Below are positions 54,271 through 64,000 of a stretch of DNA of 64,000 nucleotides, piece by piece. The position numbers and the translations under genes were made by a program. The stretch comes from Buxus sempervirens. Taxonomy: Eukaryota; Streptophyta; Magnoliopsida; Buxales; Buxaceae. The DNA is taken from NCBI GenBank assembly GCA_947561395.2, contig OX387184.1, forward strand, positions 17,712,205 to 17,776,204, in the 5' to 3' direction. The first letter of the stretch is position 1. Every line of letters starts with the position of its first letter. Below the pieces are notes generated by a model. The model made no database searches and had not been told where the DNA came from. It worked only from the letters and a program-made list of their open reading frames with translations.

Positions 54271-55729
54271 ACCTGTGTGGTGGAACTCATGCTGGTTACT
54301 GTGATTGTTTGCTTTGTGACTTGAGATCATGAATGAGGAAGACTCTCATTTTGCTCTTGGTCATAACTTAGCCAACTCAGAGAGCATTTTTTGGATTTCA
54401 ATACAAGAAAATGTGATGAAATGAATTAGTTCTTGGACAATTGGTTTCAGCGTTGCTGAGACTCTTGATTCAGCTAAAGCTATGTAATGCAAATATTTGT
54501 AGAACACTTGATGTTAGCTGTCATGAAATTTTAAGGTCTTTTTTGAAGGTTTTGTTGCAACATTTGAAGAACTTTACATGTTAACTATCCACTTGATAAA
54601 GTCAATTATGTTCTCCTGTTCTGGTTGTGAACTGAAATGTTTATATAGGTGCTTCGGTTGATCAAGGCTTGCTGAAGTTTAGACTCCTGTCATACCTAAT
54701 TGCAAATTGAACCTGTTAACTTTTCCAGATGATTTATGAGGAAATGTTACTGGGTATGACTGGCTGTTGAATTACTTCCACCAAAGCTCTAACCAAAATA
54801 TTTTATTTTATGCAAGTCCATATGACTTAGTTGTCTTCAACTACAATTATGCTTAGTTTTCTATTTGATTTTTTTTTTCTTTTTTTTCTCATTCGAATCC
54901 ATTTACCCTTTTTTTTTTTGTCTTTGTAGGGGTTGGTAATTTTTTTATTTAAATAATTACTTTAGGTTGAGTACAATTGCTGGTAATTACCTTGTCTGAG
55001 CACCATAACAGGCTGAATGTCTACAGCAGATGCTATTGACCCTTAAGAATATCTTAATCCACAACTGACTTGTGCCTAATCATATAATTTGATGATAATT
55101 GACCATACAACTTCCATTAATATTTTATTTTGTCAAACCTAACTGGTCATGGATAACTTAATTGAACTTTCATCTTCCAAGGAAAATAATCTAATGTTTA
55201 TCAATTACATAATATCAAATTGAACTTTTCTGAGATGATTGTCTGTTTGAAGTCATCATTCATAAAGTCTAACATTTACCTAACCAACCTCACACATGGA
55301 TAAATAAACACTCAAGCTATGACTTTCAAACCTTTCAAAGTTACATAATTACCAATAATTTACAGAGAGAGACAATATATAGATGTGTAAGAATACCTTT
55401 GTAGATTGTTATGAAAAACAAAATTCTACTAAAGAATTAACAAATGAACAAGAAAGGTTATCTTGAAAATTACAGGCCATCCATATATGACAAAATTGGT
55501 ATCAAGAAAGATCAAGGAAAGAAGATGTGGGAGGCATGTGGGTTGAGTAATCTGCCTTTCTGGCCCACCAAATTAGAAGCCCATTGGAGACTCCCCAACT
55601 GCACCAGCAAAAAAAGAAAAAAACAAAAATACAAGTCCTGTGGAGCTTTTTCGTCCTCAAGAATTCTGAAGAAACTAATCTTTTCTTTCCTCTTACGTTC
55701 TTTGCAAACCCCTTTTTCTTGAAGACGTG

Positions 55730-56386
55730 TTAGATGTCCATGAATTGATCTGAAGAGGCCAGTAATGGAGTAGGAGAAGGAGGTGAAAAGATCGCTGAGG
55801 GGCTAGGCATGAAGACCCCTCGATGTAACTCCTGTTACCATGAAAGACAGGACTCAGATCATTCAAGAAGCTAAAAGAATTTGGATCGGGCGTTGGAGAA
55901 AGGAAATTTGGTGAGCTGAGAGGAAGCGTTGGCAGAGCAGAAGACAAGATCCCCGTTAACGAAGCCGTTCGTTCGACCATGTCCCCCATGACTCTGTCCA
56001 TGACAGCCGACTCTTCTGTCCTCCTCATCTTCTCACCATCAGAAGTGCTAGTCTTTTTTAGTGAAGGCACAGTCCGCAGGATAAATTACGCCACTCTTGT
56101 CATCGTCAGAAGATGACGAACGTAAGCCCGTAAGACGCTGCACCAAGTCCTTGAAGTAGCGAGGATCGACGTGAATTACCTTTTGAGTGACCGGGACCGT
56201 GTAGATTATGGTGGGCGGGCGAAGCTGAGGTGGTGGTTGTGGTGGTTGACATGGTTGCAGTATAACCCGTGGCTTCTTGATCTTGTGGGAGTCTTTTCGA
56301 ACGTTGGGAGCTGTGGAATGGGGGCCTTGTGGGTGTCGCTTTCTCTTCGGCGTAGGCGTGCCGGTCTGGTCGTCTGGCCAATCCAT
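55730..56386 (-). pseudogene. VQ-motif protein gene, proximal copy, frameshifted
   Basis: The frame starts at 56386 (MDWPDDQTGTPTPKRKR), keeps RKDSHKIKKP and the full VQ core FKDLVQRLTG (residues 78-87), then a net 2-bp loss near 56055-56090 shifts the frame to a stop at 56048, leaving 112 aa. The middle of the protein continues in another frame (GEKMRRTEESAVMDRV ... PNFLSPTPDPNSFSFL). A 1-bp loss in a G run near 55822 then restores the first frame for the last residues (QFMDI, stop at 55730). Net change is -3. The intact paralogue is 59153-59860. A short VQ protein could still be made, so pseudogene is likely but not certain. Confidence 0.82.
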
Positions 56387-56540
56387 GTTGAATAATCAAT
56401 GGTAGATTGAGGAGGGGGAGGAAGAAGGTGTGTTCCAGTAGAAAACAGAGGCATCTCGATTACAGGCCAACCAAATATAAGGGGTACCGTGAAATGTCAA
56501 AGCGAACAAAGTCAATGGAAAACGAGGATTGAAAGCATTT

Positions 56541-57960
56541 GCTGCTATCTGGTGATAAAAATTTTTATGCGGAAATGCGGATAATTGAATCTTCGGGGTT
56601 GTGCTAGGTGAGAAAATTTGTGATTTTTGAATGGTTTAAGTTAAGGTCTTCGATGATGATAAATGTGGTGGAAAAATGTGGTGGATATGTGGGCTAGGGT
56701 TAACATCAATTTTCAATTTCACATTTAAAGGCTATAATTCGAACTGGGTATCAAGTATAACAGAAGCATGGCACAAGTACTCTAGAATTGGCTAAATTGA
56801 GTCAAAGCTGTAGTGGTTTGTCTAGATGATGAGTCTTGTTAAAAAGACCATTTTACTTAGAAGGTTAAGTCGATAGATGAAGGCATAACTATATATATCA
56901 AAGGGCCCAATGTATGATTTAACTTAAAACTCCCCCACACGTGTGACTTTGCACAAGAATATACATAGGGAGGACAAACACGGGGCACATTCACCCTTGA
57001 CACGAATAGACAAACAAATGCCAAGGCAACTCACCCCAACGAGTCGAACACTAGACCTCCTGATATAATGCCATTTTAAACAACTGTTGGACCTAGAAGC
57101 TTAAGCTGATAGGTGAAGGTGTAATATCAAAAGGTCCAATCTATGATAACGAGTCTAATAAGAGAAAATAAAGGAAGATGAATTGATTGATTTTTCAATC
57201 CTTATATAAAAAGTTTCCCCTTCTGTGGAGGTTGGTTGATGAATTTTGTATATGGAGTACATATCTATTGGCTTCCAAGGACATGGAGTGAGAGTACTCC
57301 AGTATTAATGAAGTGGATAACTGATCTTTGGGATGTAACCTCAAAAAGATTGTAGAAAGTCACATAGGACAACTGAGTAATTTTATTCTTCAATTCTCTT
57401 CTTCAAATAATTGGCGCAATTGATATCTTAAGCTCCAACCAAATTATATGGATAACATTCTGATTGAGTTTTCTCGTGCTATTTTTCCTTGATATCTGAG
57501 AAGCTTTAAGGTGACTAGTAATTAGTAAACTACTTGAGTTCTTTACGTTCTTCCTCAAGATGTCATGATTCATTCTATTGAGCTTCAAATATTGTAGAAA
57601 GATGTTTAGTCTTTTCTGAACTCATCTACTGAGCCCTCTGTAGTCTCCCTTATTGTTGTAGGCCAGTCAACTAGATTTTGGAATGTAGCCCTTGCAATGA
57701 ATTTATTGTGGAAGAATGGAGCTTTAGGAATATGACATTTATGCTTTGGCTGCTGCTGTTTTGGCTTCACAACTCGTCATGTTGTCTTGTCTGACTCCAC
57801 CACTTGTACTGCTAGTTTGGTGCAACACCTGTTTCAGTGTGTCAACGGTGGTAGTCAAAGCAGTTAACTTTGTGTCTTCCTTTCTTCCATTTCTTTTCCC
57901 TGCTCATTGTAATCTTGTCACTCAGTTTCTGTTCCACTAACTCTCACCAATGACAAGGTT
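56541..57960. other. Spacer between the two duplicated segments
   Basis: No gene is recognised. Two diverged copies of a block like AGAAGGTTAAGTCGATAGATG, then AAGG, and TATCAAAGGGCCCAATGTATG lie near 56855-56920 and 57085-57145, enclosing CACACGTGTGAC; this resembles a common plant LTR-type repeat but I cannot delimit it. The spacer has no counterpart after the distal copy, so the duplication was not a simple tandem event, or it was altered later. Confidence 0.45.
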
Positions 57961-60012
57961 GGTACATGGAATTCTACGACAGCAAGGATGTGAACCTGTG
58001 TGATGGAACCCATGTTGGTTAATGTGGTTGTTTGTTTTGCGACTTGAGATCTAGAATCTGGAAGATTCTCATTTAGCTTTTGGGAATTACTTAGCCAACT
58101 CAGAGAGCAATTTTTTGGATTTCAGTACAAGGAAATGTGATGAAATGCATTAATTGTTGGACAATTGGTTTCAGTGTCTGATATTCTTGATTCAGCTAAA
58201 GCTAGGTGATGTAATTATTGGTAGAACACTTGATGTTTGCTGTCATGGAATTTCAGGTCTTTGTTGAAGTTTTTATGGCAATATTTGAAGAACTTTACAT
58301 GGCAATTATCCACTTGATAAAGTCAATTATGTTCTCTTTTGTTCTGGTTGTGAACTCAAATGTTTCTATAGGTACTTCTGTTGGTCAAGGATTGCTGAAA
58401 TTTAAATTCATTGCAGAGGTTATTGACCCTTCAGAATATCTTAAACCAACAAGTGACTTGTGCCTAATCATATAATTTGATGATAATTGACCATACAACT
58501 TCCAATAATATTTTGTTTTGTCAAACCTCTCTGGACATGGATACCTTAATCGAACTTTCATCTCCCAGGGAATATATTACAATGTTTATGAATTAGATAA
58601 TATCAACCTGAACCTTTCTGAGATGATTCTTTGTAACAAGTCATCATTCATAAAGTCATAACTGCCCCATTTAACATTTCCCTAAGCAACCTCACACATG
58701 GATAAACAAACATTTCAAGCTTTGAATTTCAAACCTTTCAAATTTACCTAATTACCCATAATTTAGAGAGAAAACCAGAAGTTAGATGTTCAAGAATGCC
58801 TCTGTAGATTGTGGTGAAAAGCAAAATTCTACTAAAGAATAAACAAATTAACAAGAAAGGTCATGTTGAAAATTACAGTCCATGAGTATATGACAAAAAT
58901 TGGTATCAAGGAAGATCAGGGGAAGAAGATGTGGGAGGCGTGTGGGTTGAGTAACCTGCTTTTCTGGCCTACCAAATTAGAAGCCCTTTGGAGACTCCTC
59001 AACTGCACCACCAAGAGAAAATACAAAGTCCACTGAATTAAGCTGTCCTAATCTGGGTCATCACCCCTGACCCACCATTGGAGACTTCTGGAGAGACTAA
59101 TCTTCTCTTTCCTCTAGAATCCTGCAAACCCCTTTTTGATCTTGAAGACATGTTAGAAGTCCATGAATTGATTGAAGAGGTCCAGAGATGGAGTAGGAGA
59201 GGTTATAGGAGCTGAAAAGAAGGCTGAGGGGCTGGACATGAAGACCCCCTCTATGAAACTTCTGTTGCCATGAAAGGCAGGACTCAGATCGTGCAAGAAG
59301 CTAAAAGAATTTGGATCGGGCGTTGGAGAAAAGAAATTTGGTGAGATATGAGGGAGCGCAGACGGTAGAGGAGACAAGATCCCCGGTAGCAAACCTGTAC
59401 TTCGATCCACCATATCCGCCATGACTGTGTCCTCCATAAAACCTGACTCGCCGGTCCTCCTCCCCTTCTCACCTTTCGGAGGGCTAGTCTTTTCAATGGT
59501 GGCGAGACGCGCCGCCGGCGAAATTTCACCACTCCTATCACCATAAGGAGATGATAAAGAAACAGTAGACTCCAAAGTAGGAGAAGAAGAAGATGAGGAA
59601 GATGATCCCGTGAGACGCTGCACTACCGTCATGAAGTTGCTAGCATCGATGTGAATCACCTTCGGAGAGACCGTGTAGATTATGTTGGGCTGGCGAGGCT
59701 GAGGTGGTTGTTGGGGTGGTTGAGATGGGTGTGGCACCACCGGTGGCTTCCTGATCTTGTAGGAGTCCTTTCGAACCTTGAGAGGTGTGGGACGGGGACC
59801 TTGTAGTTGTAGCTCTCTCCTCGGCGACGGCTTGCCGGTCTGGTCCTCCGGCGAATCCATGCTGAATAATTAATGGTAGACTGAGCGGGAGCAAGATGAT
59901 GAGTTGCAGAAGACAACAGAGGCATCTCAATTGAATTCCGAACCAGAACCAAATATAAGGGGTTTCTACCATGAAATGTCCAAGCATAGAAAGTCAATGG
60001 AAAACGAGGATT
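57961..60012. repeat. Segmental duplication, distal copy
   Basis: It begins with GGTACATGGAATTCTACGACAG, the end of the UMP kinase coding sequence including its stop (57961-57993), without the rest of the gene. It continues through DNA matching the kinase 3' flank, then the intact VQ gene and its upstream region to about 60012. The orphan kinase tail proves that the segment was copied from the proximal site. Confidence 0.88.
59153..59860 (-). CDS. VQ-motif protein, MKS1-like (intact copy)
   Basis: Intron-less gene for 235 aa, probably a nuclear cofactor of WRKY factors. The start MDSPEDQTGKPSPRREL opens a basic/Pro-rich N-terminus with RKDSYKIRKPPV (31-42), the MKS1-type docking block, then IIYTVSPKVIHIDASN. 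The VQ core FMTVVQRLTG is at 76-85 and matches FxxxVQxLTG. A Ser run follows (86-92), then NFFSPTPDPNSFSFLHDL and the C-terminal DLFNQFMDF typical of MKS1-like proteins. In Arabidopsis MKS1 is an MPK4 substrate that binds WRKY33; similar MAP-kinase control here is inference. It is convergent with the UMP kinase gene. Lack of introns is normal for VQ genes. Confidence 0.92.
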   Translation of the reverse strand: MDSPEDQTGKPSPRRELQLQGPRPTPLKVRKDSYKIRKPPVVPHPSQPPQQPPQPRQPNIIYTVSPKVIHIDASNFMTVVQRLTGSSSSSSSSPTLESTVSLSSPYGDRSGEISPAARLATIEKTSPPKGEKGRRTGESGFMEDTVMADMVDRSTGLLPGILSPLPSALPHISPNFFSPTPDPNSFSFLHDLSPAFHGNRSFIEGVFMSSPSAFFSAPITSPTPSLDLFNQFMDF

Positions 60013-60119
60013 TATTAAAAGTTCAAGAGAAGAAAATTTACAAAGACGGCGATTTAATATATGTGTGTGCTTTTAATTTATAATTAAACAAGTGCAGGCT
60101 AAATGGCTAAGGGAAAATT

Positions 60120-60548
60120 TGTTTTTACCTGATGTCATTTTCATATAATTCAGATTCAGTCGACCAATTCTTAGTAATTGGTTTTAAGTGATACGTTTTT
60201 AACATAATTTAGAATTAGTGTTATTTTATTGTTCTATCAGAGTTTCTTTCAAAAACACCCTCAAAAAGACTTACAAACTTCAATTGTAACAAAATGAGCG
60301 AAAAGGTTTTTAAAATTTTTTGAGGGCATTTTTGGAAAAAAAATTCTTAATAAGACTTACAAACTTCAATTGTAACAAAATGAGCGAAAAGGTTTTTAAA
60401 ATTTTTTGAGGGCATTTTTGGAAAAAAAATTCTTAATGAATATTAAAATGACACCAATTCTTAATTATGTTAAAAAAGTATCATTAAAAATCAATTACCA
60501 ATTACCGAATCTGAATTATTATTAAAAAAACATCCCAAAGGAACCAAT
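60120..60548. mobile_element. MITE with ~85-bp inverted arms
   Basis: The left arm (ATAATTCAGATTCAGTCGAC, then AATTGG, AAGTGATACGTTTTTAACAT, TTAGAATTAGTGTTATTTTA) from about 60155 to 60240 matches the reverse complement of about 60440-60525 (AATAATTCAGATTCGGTAAT, ATGATACTTTTTTAACAT, AAGAATTGGTGTCATTTTA). The centre holds a perfect 86-bp tandem duplication. Outer ends and the target duplication are uncertain. It lies about 300-690 bp upstream of the intact VQ gene. Confidence 0.7.
60266..60437. repeat. Perfect 86-bp tandem duplication
   Basis: Bases 60266-60351 and 60352-60437 read the same throughout (start AAGACTTACAAACTTC, end AAATTCTTAAT). No difference was seen, so the duplication is recent or is an assembly artefact. 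Confidence 0.93.
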
Positions 60549-62731
60549 TTCCCAGTTTTTAATGGGCAAGTGGGAAGAAAGCACATGGCACGTCAGATGG
60601 TTGGATGATGACGTGGGCGTGCAGGTCAGCTTATCCCGGAATTATTTACTATTAAGAGGTGAGCGATGCTCCGTAGGAAGAGCCGGCTGAATGGTCCAAT
60701 CCGAAGCTAAGGGAATGTTTGTATGTGTGTTGGCCTACTGAGTTTTGATGTGGGAGAGGCTTTTGGGATGTATGATTGGCTTTCAAAGAAACTTTTTGTT
60801 CTTGTGGGTCCGGAATCCGGATCTTCTGCGACGTTGATAATACGGACATAACCAGGAAAAGCCCAAAGACCGGTTCTTCACGGTCGCGTTGAATTAGTCA
60901 AAAAGAGAATCATTTTTGCGGAGCATTGCTTGTCACGGTTTTCGGATGAAGCTTGTTGTGATTGGTTAATTAAAGTCTAAGAACTTTTAATGCAGGGGCA
61001 TGTGGACCCCACGGGTTATCAGATTTCTTAAATTTTAGGGGCCAATCAGGATGCTGCAGGCGCTGTTTCGAATAATGGTGGGTCGGAATTTTTTTATATT
61101 ATTTTTAAATTTTTATGGATGCTGCAGGGCCTTTTTTTACGATGGACTATACAGACCAATTTTGGGCCTGCAATCGCCGCTTTTCGGAGCGGAAAAAATT
61201 GTCTTATTTTTTTGTACCAGGGAAGATTTCAAGTGACAACAGTAACAAGTTGCTGAAGAGATTTTCGGGAAAATTATGGTAATAATTTTTATTTTGATGA
61301 TTGATCACAACAAGGTAGGGATGTTTCATGATTTAATGTGGCAAGTTAGGCTAATAACATAGGATAACACGTGTAATTAATTGGTCAGAACAAGGTAGGG
61401 ATGTTTCATGATGGTGTCTTGGGTAAGACCTGTTCAAAGGTGAACAAAGTCCGAAGCCCAAATCTGACCCATGAAAACAACTAGAAAGTCAGAAAAAACT
61501 TCGCAAACGTGGTATATGAAGGCAGATGTTTCAAGTTTGAGAACATGGAAGATTTGGTGGATATTTGAATCCGTAGTTCTGTGTTTAATCTATATTTTTA
61601 GTAAAGCCAACTGGTTTAATATTCTTCCAGATTCTGGCCTTCTCTTTTTTTTTTTGTTCTAAAAATTGCCCTCTACAACCAAAAGAATCCCAAACTATAT
61701 CCATCACATCCACCGCTCTTTTTACTTTTAAAATTAAACCCCACTCCTACTTCTATTCTATAGTTATTGGGTTGAAAACGCGCAATATGCACGTGCCACC
61801 ACTAGTAATGTAGGAATAGAAATTTTAAGATTAAAAACTGTCAAAATGGGCTAAATCTCATAAAAGAAGTGGACCTTACTCGGGGACAAAATTTTTCAAA
61901 TTAAAATAGGATTTTCGCACTATATGATCCTACCTATGTTGCTTGTGGGCCACATCCACATCTATAAAATAATGTTTTGACAATAGAATGAATATTGAGA
62001 TATATAACCTGGTGTTGTCTCAAGGCTTCATGTTACCTCATAAGAATAGATTCTTGGTCGCGGAAGCCAATCAAGAAAGCTATACATAACATAAACCGTA
62101 TGCCCATATATATATATATATATACTAAACAAATTCTATCACGCACTTGTGATGATGCGTGTCATGCTTGGACTGGTTAATTAAGAATAAGATTCTTCAT
62201 TTACTCCATTTTGGCAGAAATTTGAATAATAAGAGGCATTTACGACTCAAATACGGTTGGCATCAATGCCTAATGCATCCAATTGGATTTTAATTAACGC
62301 CAATTTCCGTTGGAGTAAGTTTGATGTGGTCAATCAAGCCTAGCTTATCTAATTCTTCTATCCCTTGTTAGTTACATCCAGTAAAAATATGATTCGTATA
62401 CGTTTTGAACTTTCTAAATCCATGTCATTCCGGCAAAAATTGACCATTAATCTATACATTATATAAAGTCAAGACCCTCCTTTCTCGTTAACATATCATA
62501 CCCAAAACATCCTTTATTATTATTATTTTTTAAATTAACTCCTACACCAGCCTAACATTGTATACCCAAATTTCAGTATATTTTGCATTTCTTGTCTGTA
62601 CTCTTGATTTGGGATCCTTTAATTGTTCAAAAATACCTTCTTAGTCTTTGGATATACAAGTGCTCTTAGGTATCAAAGTTTCAATGCCAGATACCGGCAA
62701 ATACCAAAACAAATGTTAGGTTGGGTATACA

Positions 62732-62734
<3 letters not shown>
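60549..62734. other. Intergenic DNA
   Basis: No gene recognised. A 24-bp phrase AACAAGGTAGGGATGTTTCA plus TGAT is repeated 80 bp apart (61309-61332 and 61389-61412). The phrase ACGTGCCACCACTAGT at 61791-61806 also occurs at 3797-3812 and may be a transposon end. A short TA run is at 62107-62124. TGACGTGG near 60609 resembles a bZIP site, about 750 bp upstream of the VQ gene. Confidence 0.5.

Positions 62735-62765
<31 letters not shown>
62735..62765 (+). repeat. 31-base poly-G run
   Basis: Thirty-one G in a row between AATT and TGCCG. Such a run can form G-quadruplexes and is hard to sequence, so the true length is uncertain. It is unrelated to the shorter G runs in the two solo LTRs (different flanks). 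Confidence 0.85.
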
Positions 62766-62766
<1 letters not shown>

Positions 62767-64000
62767 GCCGCCAATAGGTGTAGCATAGCGGAATTTAATT
62801 TTTCTATTACTCAAATACAAGTCCTTAATTAATGGGTATACAAAAGTTCTCAAAGTAATAACAATCACAGTGGATAATAGCCACAAATTGCAAGAAATAT
62901 AATCAAAGTATATAAAGCAGTCAAATAGACAATGCAATTTGGTGATGAAGGGAAAACTCTATGAGAACTGTCACTAGAGAAACCCTCCAGGCTATTCAAC
63001 CACCTAGAAGATTCACTATGAGAAGAAGACTTACAATCTGTAGTTCAGATGACTCAACATCTCTATGCTAGACTTTGCAACTCATAGGATTGCAAATATC
63101 TGAAGAACTCCTCAGATTTGCTCTACAGCAATACTTCGGAACTCTGAAGATCTTCTCATACAATCATCCAAACAATCTCGTCTGGTATCCGTAGGAACTT
63201 TCACAATAAAATCTCCCCACCCGGAATCTACAAGGTAAAAGAAGAATGAAGAATAGAAAGGTTTAATGGCTCAAAATAGGAAAATCATGAAGGAGGTTTT
63301 TCCAGAAGTGAAAAAGATTTTTAGGGCTTCTAAAACATATCTCTTATGGGTTTGAACGAACCTTAATCTTATTTAAAGGTTCCCCAAGAAGTTTGAAATC
63401 AATCCAAATTGAAACAAGCAAGTTATGTAATTTTTCGTAACTTTTCAGAAATTGCAAAAATTGACCGTTCGAACGCTTTATCTCATGCAAGTTTCATGTT
63501 CAATTTAACTAACCATTGCTCAAATGCTAGATCAAACGCTCTCTAATGCCACTCTTAGGTTGCAGGTGTTTGCATGTTTTAAATCTGTTGTTTGCTCCAT
63601 CAAACTTTATCTCACGTTCAACATAAAATGCTCAATTTTGCTCGGTTTGCAATGCAATTTGAACCGTGAACTTTATGACTCAATCTAAACACTTTAAGCA
63701 CACTTTTTGGTATGGAATTAAGCCAACACAACCTACGAAACCTAACACAATCGTATAAAAATAAAAAAGAACAATGTTCTCTGATATCAATACAAATTAC
63801 TTGAAAGTAATAAAGAAAATTTTTTTGGTTTGTTCTTTTCTATTTTTAGGTGTTATGTCCTTATTGGGATAAGGATGGCTTGCTTTGGCAATAGCTTTTA
63901 TCCCTTAAAAGCATGGCTTGCTTGAAATTTTAGAAATATGTTTTAAATGTAGAAGATGATGTTGGAATCTGACATCCCAGCTAAACAATAAAAGCTGAGA
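62766..64000. other. Intergenic DNA to the window end
   Basis: AT-rich sequence with many GAAGATCTTC/CTCATACAATC-like phrases near 63000-63250 but no open frame, RNA gene or transposon end that I can support. Confidence 0.5.

Noticed and set aside
56106..56399. Overlapping frame in both VQ copies (also 59640-59987)
   Set aside because: The second frame is shared by both copies only because the VQ gene was duplicated; its composition is a shifted reading of the Pro/Gln-rich VQ N-terminus.
57961..57993. An extra exon of the UMP kinase gene
   Set aside because: The gene already ends with this exon and stop at 54270; this is the duplicated tail without the splice acceptor.

Overview
The window is nuclear DNA of a flowering plant, most likely a woody eudicot with a repeat-rich genome. 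The evidence is spliced genes with AT-rich introns, plastid-targeted proteins of plant-only type (a mitoferrin-like carrier and a PyrH-type UMP kinase), VQ and AIPP2-like PHD proteins, a nuclear tRNA-Pro, and dense LTR, LINE, SINE, hAT and Mutator-like debris. I cannot name the species.

Layout. 1-5.9 kb is intergenic, then promoter and 5' leader. 5.9-9.8 kb holds a seven-exon WD40-repeat gene (+). 10-22 kb is a nest of retroelements: an L1-type ORF1 remnant is split by a solo LTR (12553-15339, TSD GTATG), and a second, different LTR-type element (from 15870) is split by another solo LTR of the first family (18486-21374, TSD GATAC). 22.7-24.8 kb is a long-TIR element with a hAT element inserted in it, ending about 130 bp before the intron-less chloroplast mitoferrin-like gene (24968-26218, +). 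28-37 kb carries a TIR element with a 59-bp minisatellite, an L1 relic, a second copy of the 146-bp-repeat LTR element, a Mutator-like MITE and a head-to-head SINE pair. 37.4-48.0 kb is an AIPP2-like PHD-finger gene (+) with an apparent 8.5 kb first intron filled with an RTE LINE (itself hit by a hAT MITE), an L1 tail and a fragment of a ClpB/HSP101 gene. A tRNA-Pro(AGG) (-) follows, then the seven-exon UMP kinase gene (48981-54270, +), whose 3.05 kb first intron holds a Copia relic (-). From 54238 a segment containing the UMP kinase tail and a VQ-motif (MKS1-like) gene is duplicated: the near VQ copy (-) is frameshifted and the far copy (59153-59860, -) is intact. The last 4 kb are intergenic with a MITE and a 31-G run.

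The genes do not form one pathway. The carrier and the UMP kinase are both plastid proteins, and the PHD, WD40 and VQ proteins are regulatory types. The most unusual signal is in the two solo LTRs. They share ends, a poly-G run, an 82-bp palindrome and the leader after the TATA box. The block just upstream of the TATA box is unrelated in sequence between them, yet in both it is an array of short hairpins: four units at exactly 39-bp period in one, six AACCG-N11-CGGTT units in the other. This looks like exchange of a structured promoter module.
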